From contig CM023448.1 of the NCBI GenBank assembly GCA_013339765.2, forward strand, positions 109,877,118 through 109,941,117: a stretch of 64,000 nt of DNA. Direction: 5' to 3'. Numbering within the stretch: position 1 is the stretch's first letter; each line of letters begins with the position of its first letter. The notes under the pieces were generated by a model. The model did not search any database and had not been told where the DNA came from. It saw only the letters and a list, made by a program, of their open reading frames with translations. Positions 46,548-57,448 of this stretch are shown piece after piece. Origin of the DNA: Haemaphysalis longicornis (lineage: Eukaryota > Arthropoda > Arachnida > Ixodida > Ixodidae). Made by a program: the position numbers and the translations under genes.

Positions 46548-47766
46548 CTAGTTTTCCTGGCGGTGGTTAGCGATGTAAGACGCAGGACGAAGAGGGGAAA
46601 CTGAACGGCGACCTGGTGAAGGCGAGCGGGGTCGTTGCGCACGGGAGCTGCGAGGGGCGTCGTCAGTCTGAGGCGGAGACGGGGAGCGGCGTGGAGGCGA
46701 CGGGTACGCACGCCGCCGGTTAGCCGTAGTAGTTCGGGGGTACGCTCTCGCGCTCATAGGCAGCATAGCCACGTCGTTCATCCGTTGGCGGCGTCGACAA
46801 AAGCGGGAGATGTGACCTCGAATGGCGCAATAGTAGCACACGGGCCGGTTGGAGAAGGCATCCTGACTTGGTGGAAAGTAGGGCTTTGAGCTCGGCGCGT
46901 GGGGCATGGCCGCAACATAGCCAGACGAAGGGTGGGTCATGATCGGGGACAACGGCAGAGGTGTCCGGCCAGCGACATCCGAGTAGGACGGTGTTGATGG
47001 GGCAACTGAATGGACAGGCGGCACTAGCACAGGCATAGCCGCAAGCTCCTCTTTAACCATCTCGCGAAGGCCAGGAGCCGTAGCGGCTTGGCGTAACACC
47101 GTGCGCAAAATGAGAGGTGTTGCCGTACACTTCTTCGCGAACTATAGCTCGAATCATCGCACGAAGGTCTTCGTTCCCAAGATGAGGGGTAGACGCCGTG
47201 TCCCGTGGGAGGCGCATCGATTGAAGTTCGCCGATACGCTGACAGGAGGATGTTACGTCTGCTACGGTGGAAAGGTTCTGCAGGACAAGTGCGTTGAAAG
47301 CGAACTCGCCGATCCCTTTGAGAATGTGACGAACACGGTCAGACTCCGGCATATCTTTGTCGACGCGGCGACACAGCGCTAGAACATCCTCGATGTATGA
47401 GGTGTATGTCTCATTAGCTTGCTGCACGCGGACCTCCAGCTCCCTCCTCGCGTTGTCACTCCGCGCTTTAGGGGAGCCAAAAATCTTTTGCACCTCCGTG
47501 GTGAAGCCAGCCCAATCGGTAAATTCATGTTTGTGGTTTAAATACCACGTCTCGGCAATCTTCTTCAGAGAGAAGCCAACGTTGAACAATTTGAGGCGAT
47601 CATCCCACCTATTGAACTCGCTGACGCGTGTGTAGCTGTCCAGCCACTCCTCCACGTCTTCGCCCCGAAGACCAGTGAACTCGGGCGGGTCGCGCTGGGG
47701 AGTGGTGACGATGCATTGCAGAGGCGCAGAGGCTGCGCTACTCGGAGTGTCTTGCGACATGGACAT
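46548..47766 (-). pseudogene. gag: gypsy gag, split by a frameshift
   Basis: The N-terminal frame (ATG near 47766 to 47053) holds a capsid-like region with FTGLRGEDVEEWLDSYTR and RSDNARRELEVRVQ, a usual gag pattern. The second frame (about 47108-46548) is rich in Pro, Ser and Arg and has one CCHC zinc knuckle, CYYCAIRGHISRFC, which would bind RNA. The two frames overlap near 47053-47108, where one indel would explain the break. The product would form the particle that carries the element RNA. Confidence 0.8.
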
Positions 47767-47855
47767 TGGTCTTGAGGGCAAGCGGCGACCTGAACGGAGC
47801 TCCAGGGTTGTCGAAGGAGAGGTACAGCTCGGGATCGAGTTGCAACTCCACCACT

Positions 47856-48108
47856 TGTGAGGCCATAGATAGAAGGTGACGGGGCCGTTGCTTTCGCAGC
47901 TCCTTTATTCCAAGGCGTCAGGCGGGGACGAACGAAGATGGCGACCCAGCGTACCTGCTGATGATGATTAGCCGAAGACGAGGTTGTACCGGTGATGATG
48001 AGTATGTACAGCACATGATGCGGTAGCCGCAAGCTACTGGTGATGATGAATTATACCAATGGGGACAAATATCTCTTAGCAGGCAGCAAGACACAAACTC
48101 AGCTCACA
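47856..48108 (-). repeat. 5' LTR of the gypsy element
   Basis: On the minus strand it begins TGTGAGCTGAGTTTGTG and ends GGCCTCACA, so the ends are TGTGAG/CTCACA inverted repeats. Just inside, AGTGGTGGAGTTGCAACTCG is where a primer-binding site should lie; I could not assign a tRNA. Confidence 0.85.
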
Positions 48109-48121
48109 ATATATATATATA

Positions 48122-48430
48122 AGAAAAGAAAAACTTCGAACCAGGTAAAAGCACGATTGTTGCCAACGTTTCAGCAAAGAGACTTGCTTTCGTCACGGCA
48201 ATCTCTCTCCTGGCTGGCACGCTGTATATAGGGGTAGGTCCCCAGGTGAGAGGAGAGAAGGAAAGAAGAAAGTGAACTTGAGAAAGCGGATTGGTTTGGG
48301 AGTATGTCGGGGGAGATATTAAGGGGGAAAGAAGGTTGTATAGTTTGAGCCGCGAAGTAGGTCACAGGGACGTCAGGCGGGGGTTGATATTCCGGGAATT
48401 TTTGGAGTGAAAGGATGAGAGGGTGTTTGT
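48122..48430 (-). mobile_element. Possible Penelope-like element end
   Basis: A hammerhead-like motif (48160-48201) lies in this strip, which is bounded by TA repeats. Penelope-like elements carry hammerhead motifs in their terminal repeats. No RT of that type is present in the window, so this is only a fragment if correct. Confidence 0.35.
48160..48201 (-). ncRNA. Hammerhead-ribozyme-like motif, degenerate
   Basis: On the minus strand TTGCC and GGCAA close the motif. Within it are GTGACGA (the core expects CTGANGA), a stem AGCAA-TTGCT and then GAAAC. The first core C is changed to G, so cleavage is unlikely. Confidence 0.4.
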
Positions 48431-48530
48431 TTCGTATATATATAATATATATATAGATATATATATATATAGTATATATATATATATATATATAAGCAGC
48501 AAAAGAAAACTTCTCGAGGAGCCAGAAAAA

Positions 48531-48618
48531 ATACTTGAGAAAATGGTAGACGCACGATAAAAACAAAAACAGTAAACCACTCGTTTTGTTTTTATCGTGG
48601 CGTCTACATTTTCCTCAA

Positions 48619-48622
<4 letters not shown>
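48531..48622. repeat. Palindrome, ~38-bp arms, between TA repeats
   Basis: ATACTTGAGAAAATGGTAGA then CGCACGATAAAAACAAAA pairs with its inverse at 48584-48622 around a 15-nt loop, with a few mismatches. TA arrays flank it (48431-48494, 48620-48658). Confidence 0.7.
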
Positions 48623-48661
<39 letters not shown>

Positions 48662-49922
48662 GGTGTCAATCGGAACCGAACCGAACCGAAAACCGGAACT
48701 GAATCCGAACCCGAACCGTTATTTTTTGAGCACGCTGAACCCGAACCAGAACTGAACCGAAAAAAGAAATAACGGCTACCGGTTTATGCCGAAACGGTTC
48801 GACATTCCGTTGTTGATATTGCACAGTCAATGCTATTCAGGCCTTTTTTTCTTTCACGTACCATCAACTTCGTACCCGTTCGCGCACTTTCCCCTCCAGA
48901 CAATTGAACACCATCACGCCCTATCTAACAACAGGGGAAATGAATGAGCACCAATGTAGCAATGGTATGTTGCTGCTGGAAGCGCGAGCGTAGTGCAAGC
49001 TGACCAAACGAAATGTCATTCTCGGCAGCTTGCAGGGGATATAAAACGACTTTGCCCTTCCCTAGCTGCGACTTTATTATTGCAATCAGGCTGCAGGAGT
49101 GCTCCACTGCGCAACAGCGAAAGCCCACACCCGATGTGTGCAAACTTTTTGCATTTCATAATTTGTTTAAAAGGTCCGACACCTGCAAATTGTTAATACT
49201 TGACAAGTGTGACCGCAGGAGCTGCTCAATGGCTAAGCCGTTACTGCTGACCGCCTCGATCTCCCTTCCCCACGACCGTTTTTCTGAAGTAGATGGAAAT
49301 CAAGAACGTCCGTGATATCCAGATTTTGATCCACGTTTATTATCACCAGGTAAAATAAGTCTGCCAGACTGCATCATAAGCTGCGCCTCGGAGCAGAGAT
49401 ATAGCACGGACCATCAAATGCGCCCAGTTTTTTTTAGTGTTTACACGGCAAACAACAAAAAAGAAAAGGCGAATCACGTTGTTTTAAAATATTACGCAAA
49501 AAGTAAGTAAAACCTAATAAAGTAAAACAAAGCACCTAAACGCGGATATTGCTCTATACTTTTCTTTGCCCTGCCTTTCACAACCAAACTTGTCATCAAT
49601 GCGAAGGAAGTGGGTGGCCTTGTCAGTTTTTGAGGACAGTGCAGTGGACAAGTTCCGTTTTTTCACAGATACAAATAACAACAGATATGTCAGGGAAAAC
49701 TATTAAGGTGCGCACTTAATCCCTTGGCAAGAAACTGCAGCCCTCGACCTTGTCTTGGAGGCAGAAACAGTAATAAAGCAGATGACACGTGCAGGAAGGC
49801 AGGCCGGTACCTGACACTGCCCCATTCGCCCAGCGATCATCTTTTCTGCTTGTTCTGCAGTTTTGTCTCTTTCAGATCTGCTTTTTTTCGAATGTGCACT
49901 TGTACTGACTGACCAACTGGCT

Positions 49923-49984
49923 AGCAGTCCTCCCCATCCGGAACGAGTAGCCTACTGCAACTCGTTCCGGAGGGGAGTACTGCT
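49923..49984. ncRNA. Pre-miRNA-like hairpin
   Basis: AGCAGTCCTCCCCATCCGGA then ACGAGT pairs with ACTCGTTCCGGAGGGGAGTA then CTGCT across an 11-nt loop, with one mismatch and one bulge over about 25 pairs. Size and shape resemble a miRNA precursor, but it lies inside a hAT-like element and could equally be a transposon internal hairpin. Confidence 0.4.
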
Positions 49985-50978
49985 GTGGACGAATTAAAGA
50001 GCGTCTACCCAAAAAAGTCCCGTCTCATGCTCAGCGCGTCAAATTTCGCTTTCATTTTGTAACAGCATAATCTGTTTAAGATTTCGCAATGTAGCTCACG
50101 GAACGAGCGCCGGGGGTCGGGCGGTACGATGACGTAATGATTGTAATGCACGCATCTGGCATAGCTATCGCGAAAGGAATTGCAGTGGTCAGAGCGATAA
50201 TGCAGTGACTGAGCGTTAAATAAAGCTTTCTTTTAACAAAAGGGCGGCTAACACATTCGATAAGGTGACAGCTAACAAATTAATCAGGGTGACCAAATTA
50301 TCTAATTCATTGGTAGTATTTATGTGCCTGTTGTAGGATTTTTCTGTTTTGTTACAAATATAAAAAAATGTGCGCCATTGGTATTAAGCGCTGGCATTTG
50401 AACGCGCCAGTACGCAGGCCTAAATTTAAGGCTTCAAGGTTAGCGTGATGGGCCATTCCATAGCGAGGATTGCGATTTCAACAAAAAAGGAAAGGGCAGA
50501 AAATATATCCCACCGTCATATTTCATGGTGGTGGCTTTATGAATAGTCGCTAGGACAACATAAAGTCTGGGCGAGAAAGTAGATGGTAAATCGTCGCCAC
50601 TTCATCTGTTTTTCTAATATCTCGTAATTGTTTAAAGTTCGCTTTGCAATTGCACCATTGCCCTTGGGGAACAGCAGTATCTTGAATTTTTGTTTGCATT
50701 TTGATTTGCCCCGCACGGGGCACCTTGAGTATTCATGGTGACGGTACTGGCGATACCGCGGACCCCGAGCCCCCCAACATAAGCTGTGACCTACCGTGGT
50801 GATGTGTTTTTAAGGTGAAGGGTAGAAACCTCAAACGGTGGCCGTCGGAGCCCAGGTCAAGCTCCGGCGGATGGAGCTCCCTGTCTGTTTACCAGGCAGG
50901 GAGCTCCAGGACCTCTCTCGCTATCAGGGTAACCCGAGCGAAGGAAGTACCCCCGTCCCCTGTTTTTTCCTATGCCAT

Positions 50979-52350
50979 ATGGTAAACCTAAAAACCCCCT
51001 CCAAACCTGATCAGACCCTGAAAAGGGTCCGCACCGAAGAATCTTTTCCACCTCTTCCTGCCATCAACTCCCCGAAACCCGACAACTACCCACGTTTTTT
51101 GATAGTTGAATCTGTTGACAAATCCAAGCCTCTTTCTTCACAATCCGTATTCCTTGTATCGAAGTTTCTTGAAGCCATCCTTGGCAAGAGGTACAACGCT
51201 AAAAAACTAAGAACCGGTGAAGTCTTAGTTGAGGTCAACACGCAGCAGCAAGCCACAACTCTCATCAGCCAAACCCGCATGGCAGACCTTGATATCAGAG
51301 TCACACCCCACCGCAGCCTCAACAGCTCCCAGGGTGTGATATCTGAGTCAGATCTCCTAACCGAGACAGAGACTGATCTGCTCGAAGACCTAAAAGACCA
51401 AGGCGTGACAGCAGTAAGGCGAATCGTCATTAGGAGAGATAACAAAGAAATAGCCACCAAACATCTGATTCTGACTTTCGACCGCTGCACACTGCCCGAG
51501 CATGTCAACGCAGGTTTCATCCGTTGTTCTGTCCGGCCGTACATCCCGAACCCGCGGCGCTGTTTCAAGTGCCAGAGGTTCGGGCATGGTACCAACTCCT
51601 GTCGCGGCAGAACAACATGTGCCAAATGCGCCCAGCACGATCATCTCTCCGACAACTGCACTGCAACCAACTTCACCTGCCCGAATTGCCAGGGTCCACA
51701 CGCAGCATACTCTCGCGCTTGTGAAAAGTTTCACCTTGAGAAAAATATCATTAGCGTTAAGGTAACCGAGAATATCACCTTCCTAGAGGCGCGAAAGAGG
51801 TTCGCCTCTTTCCCCCTGGGGAGGTACGCCGACGCAGCTCGCCGGGGGGCGGAGCGGCGTCTTGTTTCGGCAGGGACCCAGTACCGAGAGTCGGACTTGG
51901 TCCCGCCGCCGGCCCCCCCCTGGGCTGCCTCTTGCAGCCCAACCAGCCTCTGCACCGCTCGCTCACCCAGCAGCGGCTGTGGTGGCAACAACGTCTCTTG
52001 GGGATGCCGCTGCTTCCACTGCTTCCTCTCCACCGGCCCAAAGCACACGCAAGGGCACGGAGATGGAGACGGAGGCAGTCGCAGCGACACCCTCCCCTGC
52101 CTCACTGCCTGTGCCATCTGTGGTGCTCCCCACGCCTTCGGCACTGGCAGCGCAGGCAAAGAACACCCGAAAGGGTACCACGTCAAGGGGGCCCAGTCCG
52201 CTGGGCACCCCCTTGCCTTCAGATGACGACATGGACGTCGAGCCCTTCCGGCTTTCATCGCAGCGGAAGGAACGGGCTGCGACGTCCAGGTCAGTAGAGA
52301 AGGCCAGAAAACCCCTTTCAAGAGTCCAAGCCCCGAAAGACCCTACATAA
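50979..52350 (+). pseudogene. LINE ORF1, nucleic-acid-binding protein, one frameshift
   Basis: The first frame (open to 52226) has three CCHC zinc knuckles in a row at about 51561-51720: CFKCQRFGHGTNSC, CAKCAQHDHLSDNC and CPNCQGPHAAYSRAC, the usual ORF1 signature of I and R1/Jockey-like LINEs, which bind element RNA. Past the C-run near 51912 the sensible frame switches to the one ending at 52350, rich in Pro, Ala and Ser with an acidic DDDMDVEPF near its end. A one-base indel in that C-run is the likely cause. The start may be ATG 50871 or 50979; I prefer 50979 (MVNLKTPSKPDQ) since it begins a more typical N-terminus. It stops 34 bases before ORF2. Confidence 0.8.
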
Positions 52351-52384
52351 ATAGCCACACTCCAGTAGCTCCGAACACATCATA

Positions 52385-55300
52385 ATGGGAAGAGAAAACA
52401 TAATACAATCGAACTGCAGAGGCCATCTGAATAATCTTGACGATGTATACGAAATACTGCATGCTTATCAGCCAAGTGTAATGTGTGTTCAGGAAACACA
52501 TTTGAATTCCAAGCACACAAATTTCTTGAATAGTTATATGGTCTTCAGAAAGGACAGGGATGGCTGCACGCACTCTTCTGGGGGTGTGGCCATAATTGCC
52601 CGGAAATCTTTAGCATGCCACCCTGTCACTCTGAACACTGTCCTTGAGGCTGTGGCAATTCGAACAATAATATTTAATAGGTTAATAACGGTATGCTCCA
52701 TATACATTCCTCCTGATGTTTCACTTTTAAGCTCTGATTTCGAGGCGCTGGTTGACCAGCTGCCCGAACCAAACATCCTGACAGGTGACGTTAATGCGCA
52801 CAACTCTCTTTGGGGCTCTTCTCGCATGGATGCCCGAGGTCGCCTGATAGAGAAATTCCTTACATCTTCAGGAGCATGCCTTTTCAACAATAAACAGCCT
52901 ACATACCATAACATAGGAGACAACACATACTCATGTCTTGACTTGGCGATCGGCTCCGCAGTTCTCTTTCCTCTCCTCGAGTGGGGTGTGGGCACCGACC
53001 CATACGGTAGTGACCACTTCCCCACCTCACCCACATACATAGGTAAAGGCCCATGCAGTCCATCTTCCCATAATAGGTTCAATGAAGCACGAGCTAACTC
53101 GAATACATTTACAGAGACATCCAAACTACACCACACATCCATAGGACACCTACACGTCGAAGAAGCTACCCAACTCCTCACGGCGCACATCCTCGACGCC
53201 GCCGAAAAGTCCATTCCCCACGCCTCTGGTGCCCCGCGCAACCAGCGGAGGCCATGGTGGAATGAGGACTGTAGGCGGGCGCGAGAGGCCCAGAACAAGG
53301 CGTGGGGTATCCTTCGTCGGCACCCGACGTCGGGAAACCTCTTCTTGTTCAAACGGGCCAAGGCGTTAGGAAAACGTGTGCACCGTGAGGCAAAACGAGA
53401 GAGTTGGCGTTCCTTCATAACATCAATAAACTCATACACAGACACACGGAAAGTATGGACGAGAATACGCAAACTCAAAGGACAACAAGCACACAGCCTG
53501 CCTCTGGTCAGCACAACAGGGGACACACTCGAAGACCAGGCTGACACACTCGCACAACACTTCCAACACGTTTCTATTTCAGCACACTACACAAACACTT
53601 TCTTGAAACACAAACAAACGGCCGAAAAGAAGCCTATACTAGATAACAATAGGTCAACATCTTCTTATAACTCAGAGTTTTCACTGCATGAGCTGAGGGC
53701 TGCTTTGAGCACGTGTAAACCCTCAGCTTCAGGCCCAGACAACATCACATACACAATGATACAACACCTGCACGCAGACACTCTTCTAACACTCTTACAC
53801 CTATATAACAAGATAAGGCTTTCGGGGCACATTCCGCACTCTTGGAGGGAGGCCATTGTAGTGGCTTTCTTGAAGGAGGGAAAGGACCCGTCGTCCCCCT
53901 CAAGTTACCGTCCAATAGCCCTGACGAGCTGCCTGTGCAAGCTTCTCGAGAAGATGATCAATCGCAGGCTCGTGTACTTCCTCGAGTACAACGGTCTTCT
54001 CGAGAGCTGCCAGGCAGGCTTCAGGGCGGGGCGATCGACGAACGATCAACTCGTAGCTCTTGAATCGTATATAAACGATGCCTTCGTGCATAAGCAGTAT
54101 TGCGTAACTGTATTTTTCGACCTCGAGAAGGCCTACGACACCGCTTGGCGTTATGGGATCCTTAGTGACCTCAGGTCATTCGGTGTTTCGGCTAATATGT
54201 TGAACACCCTTGTTAGTTATTTGTCAGAGAGAACGTTCAGAGTAAGAGTTGGTTGTACACTTTCAAAGGTTCACGTCCAAGAAAATGGCGTGCCGCAAGG
54301 TGGCGTGTTGAGTTGCACTCTCTTCATGGTAAAGATGAACTCTCTTGGCAAGGCACTGCCACCAACAATCTCTTATTCTATGTATGTAGACGACGTGCAA
54401 ATATCTTTTAAATCATGTAATATGTCAATATGCGAACGTCAAGTCCAGCTTGGTGTCAAGAAGCTTGCCGGCTGGGCAGACAAGAATGGGTTTAAACTGA
54501 ATCCTGCAAAAACCTCCTGCGTTGTGTTCTCCAGGAAGCGCGGGGTCCATCCGGACCCAGACATTACTCTTAATGGCGTGTCGCTTCCTGTGAGCAAGGA
54601 GCACAAGTTCTTAGGTGTTGTGTTTGATCAGAAACTCACATTCATTCCGCACATCAAGGAACTTAAACATAAATGTCTGAAAACAATGAATATACTTAAG
54701 GTTCTCTCCCATCAATCGTATGGCTTCCGACAAAGAACTCCTACTACGGCTCTATACTGCTTTGGTTGGGTCTCGTTTAGACTATGGCAGTGTGGTATAT
54801 GGGTCGGCGTCCAAAACAGCGTTGCGAATGCTTGACCCAGTGCTACACTTGGGGCTACGGCTGGCGTCGGGTGCTTTTCGCACTAGCCCTGTCGAGAGTC
54901 TGTATGCCGAGTGTAATAGGTGGAGCCTTGAGAACCAACGGACGTACATGGACTTACTTTATGCTTTTAAAATTTCATCGCTGAATGACCATCCTTTTTA
55001 TCCTGTCTTTAACGACACATCCACATCTGTGCTTTTTGTAAATCGCCCATCCGTTCCTCTGCCCTTTTCACTTAGAGTGAGAGAGCGAGCCTCGGATCTG
55101 AGCGCTTCGTTTTTAGATGTGTACAGATCATCCTTTTCAGACATTTTACCTCCTTGGAAAGTTCGTCCTGTGTCCTCCGACCTTTCTTTTATGAAACTTT
55201 GACAAAAATCGGGTACCGCGAGCTGCAATACTGCAGCACTTTCTGTCTCTGCAGTTTAAATACCCACTTGCAGAATTTTACAGTGACGCGTCTAAAACCT

Positions 55301-56115
55301 CCACTATGGTCTCCTGCGCTGCTCATGGTCCGAATTTCAGTGCAGCCAGAACCATGAGCGTCCACACAACAATTTTTTCAGCAGAAGCATATGGAATTTT
55401 ACTGATTGTACGACACATACTTGAAAATCAAATTCCGAAGTCTATCATCTACACAGATTCCTTGAGTGTTGTTCGCGCACTGTCATCGCATACACCCCCC
55501 AAAAACCACATAGTTAATCTTGTATTTAACACTATCATGTCTGTGTATGCACAGAAGCATCAGCTGCTCCTCTGCTGGGTCCCAGGACACGCTGGGATCG
55601 CTGGGAACGAGTTGGCAGACGAGAGGGCCGCTGCTGCTGCACTCAGGAACACTGTAGACATAACAACCGTACCATATACAAACCTCAAGCCACACATAAG
55701 CCAACACTTGCGTAGAACATGGCAAACACACTGGAGTGAACAGACAGATAACAAGTTACACGTTGTAAAACCACGCTTGGGACCATACACCACTGACACA
55801 CGCAACAGACACACAGAAGTCGGCTTGGGTAGGCTGCGGATAGGGCACACCCATGCAACGCACTCGTATCTGCTGACGGGATCTTCTAGACCCCAGTGCA
55901 GCAGGTGCGGTGAGGCCTTATCCGTAGTGCACATACTAATCACATGCAAGGCACTTCACGCAACACGACACAAACACTTCAGAGAACTCTACAGACAACA
56001 TATTCCCCTACATCCATCGTTTTTTCTAGGTGACGATGCCATTGTTTCCGTGAAACGTGTGTTTGAGTACTTGTCAGACGTCAAGTTTTTAAACCTCATT
56101 TCCTATCACGCATAA
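52385..56115 (+). pseudogene. LINE ORF2: endonuclease, RT, RNase H; two frameshifts
   Basis: The first frame (ATG 52385 to 54835) opens with an AP-type endonuclease: IIQSNCRG, VMCVQETHLN, LTGDVNAHNSLWGS and GSDHFP, all key residues present. RT follows: YRPIALTSCLCKLLEKM, QAGFRAGRST, VTVFFDLEKAYDT, GVPQGGVLSCTLF and MYVDDVQIS (catalytic pair near residue 667). An indel near 54720 moves the sense to the frame ending at 55202 (thumb region), and another between about 55190 and 55260 moves it to the frame ending at 56115. That last part has an RNase H with FYSDASKT, FSAEAYGI, IIYTDSLSVV and CWVPGHAGIAGNELADERA, then a zinc tail CSRCGEALSVVHILITC. All catalytic residues look intact despite the frameshifts. 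It would nick target DNA and copy the element RNA there. Confidence 0.9.
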
Positions 56116-56584
56116 TCAAATCTGGCCCTATACACCAGCCATCACCATTGCCGTTAATTGATTTTATTGTTATTCTGGCTTTAGTAGACACTATTTTCCT
56201 TTAGATACTTTTGTTTGGCGCTCTTTGCCCCAGGTGGCCTTGCGCCAAAAAACTCCAACCATCATCATCATGCATTTTGATTTGACTGTCGTTTTAAACT
56301 ACTAAGTGTAATTTTCTAATTTCAGTGATAATTCAACTCATCGAACCGGTTCGCGAACCGGTTCACGCTCTTGAACCGGTTCGCCAACCGGTGCGGTGCG
56401 TGATTTTGTCGAACCGTTACTGAACCGGAACGAAATGATTTCGCCTGAACCAGAACCGTAACCGAACCGGTATTTTTTTCGGTTCGACACACTGATATAT
56501 ATATATATATATTATATATTATTATATATATATATATATATTATATAATACTGAAACAAGTAAACTCCCGAGGCGCGCAGAAAT

Positions 56585-56790
56585 AGTATAACTAAGAGTC
56601 GGATACACAGCAAGAACAATAACAAAGAATGTTTACTTACGTAGCGGTAACGGGACTTGCCTTCATCAGAGTACAATGATGTAAAATCATGTAACTGTAC
56701 TCTGATGAAGGCAAGTCCCGTTGCCGCTAAGTAAGTAAACAATTCTTTGTTATTGTTCTTGCTGTGTATCCGATTCTTTACTCATACTAT
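56585..56790. repeat. Palindrome, ~90-bp arms, hammerhead-like cores
   Basis: Arms 56585-56674 and 56697-56790 are inverted copies with few mismatches; TA arrays flank both sides. Each arm, read outward from the centre, has GTACTCTGATGAAGGCAAGT then CCCGTTxCCGCTA: a CTGATGA block and a GGCAA/TTGCC stem as in a hammerhead core, but with GCTA where GAAA is required. Confidence 0.65.
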
Positions 56791-56796
56791 ATATAG

Positions 56797-56846
<50 letters not shown>

Positions 56847-56978
56847 GATAGGTCGGCAGTCTACAATGCCAAAGGAGGCATAGGGGTGTGGTTAGGCTCT
56901 TTTCTTTTTTACTACGGTTAATTAAGTAAACATTTTTTTACATATACAGAAGAAAGAAAGAAAGAAAGAAAAACACGC

Positions 56979-57049
56979 GCCCAGAGTGGGGACCGAACCC
57001 ACGCCGTTCGATTACATGTCGAATGCCTTACCAATTCGGCTATCTGGGC
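56979..57049 (-). tRNA. tRNA-like cloverleaf, left arm, loop TGT
   Basis: 71 nt on the minus strand with all four stems paired: acceptor GCCCAGA/TCTGGGC, D-stem GCC/GGC, anticodon stem TTCGA/TCGAA, T-stem GTGGG/CCCAC. The loop CATGTAA differs from a Thr-type CTTGTAA loop by A at position 33. A polypyrimidine T-run follows and ATATAAATA lies upstream. No CCA is encoded, as expected in eukaryotes. Confidence 0.55.
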
Positions 57050-57377
57050 GACTGTGTTCTCCTTCACTTTCTGGGCTATTTATATTTACTAGAAGTGTAT
57101 CTGACGCTTGAGGGTGGCAGCCAGCGCCACTCTGACTACACGGGGAGAAGGGGACCTTCTTGCAACCCCCGGGGTGTGACTCGAGCGTCTACAGCCTGTC
57201 ATGAGCGGGGTTACTGGCGGGAAGCCCTCTTACGCTACCTAGGCATCAAGGCTGCCAGAACCGAGACCCTCGCTAGGCTTTCAGAGTGTAGTCAGAGTGG
57301 CGCTGGCTACCACCCTCAAGCGTCAGATACACTTCTAGTAAATATAAATAGCCCAGAAAGTGAAGGAGAACACAGTC

Positions 57378-57448
57378 GCCCAGATAGCCGAATTGGTAAG
57401 GCATTCGACATGTAATCGAAAGGCGTGGGTTCGGTCCCCACTCTGGGC
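57378..57448 (+). tRNA. tRNA-like cloverleaf, right arm, loop TGT
   Basis: It is identical in fold to the left-arm unit, with one base difference in the variable region. The loop is CATGTAA, again A33. ATATAAATA is at 57342-57350 and a run of five T at 57455-57459. Confidence 0.55.

Larger units (their letters stand above)
42727..48108 (-). mobile_element. Ty3/gypsy LTR retrotransposon, decayed
   Basis: It has two same-orientation LTRs (42727-42978 and 47856-48108), and on the minus strand the order gag, protease, RT, RNase H, integrase, which defines Ty3/gypsy. I see no envelope frame between integrase and the 3' LTR. A purine-rich GAGAGGGATAATAG precedes the 3' LTR, a likely polypurine tract. 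The element lies in TA repeats, so no TSD can be read. Frameshifts interrupt gag, the RNase H-integrase linker and integrase. Confidence 0.9.
50709..56271 (+). mobile_element. Full-length I-type LINE with 13-bp TSD
   Basis: The element starts CCCCGCACGGGGCACC and ends in (ATC)n at 56259-56271. GCATTTTGATTTG flanks it exactly on both sides (50696-50708 and 56272-56284), proving one complete insertion of about 5.56 kb. It has two ORFs; ORF2 carries endonuclease, RT and RNase H, which places it in the I group of non-LTR elements. One frameshift in ORF1 and two in ORF2 have disabled it. A related 3' fragment lies at 62513-62600. Confidence 0.92.
48659..56494. mobile_element. hAT-like transposon shell interrupted by a LINE
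   Basis: The left terminus is CAGGGTGTCAATCGGAACCG and the right terminus, inverted, is CAGTGTGTCGAACCG. CAGxG ends with GAACCG-rich subterminal blocks fit hAT elements. ATATATAT (8 bp) flanks both ends, the expected hAT duplication length, but the site is a TA array so this is weak support. Many GAACCGGTTC palindromes lie near the right end (56340-56420), possible transposase sites. Without the LINE it is about 2.26 kb and has no transposase ORF that I can recognise, so it is non-autonomous or decayed. Confidence 0.6.

Noticed and set aside
51086..52321. Antisense frames of 179 and 196 codons
   Set aside because: They are shadows of LINE ORF1; the zinc knuckles are on the plus strand.
52534..53547. 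337-codon frame on the minus strand
   Set aside because: It lies antisense to LINE ORF2, whose endonuclease and RT motifs are clear on the plus strand.
56495..56502. Proof of hAT insertion from the 8-bp duplication
   Set aside because: The duplicated bases are ATATATAT inside a TA array, so the match is expected by chance. The call rests on the termini instead.
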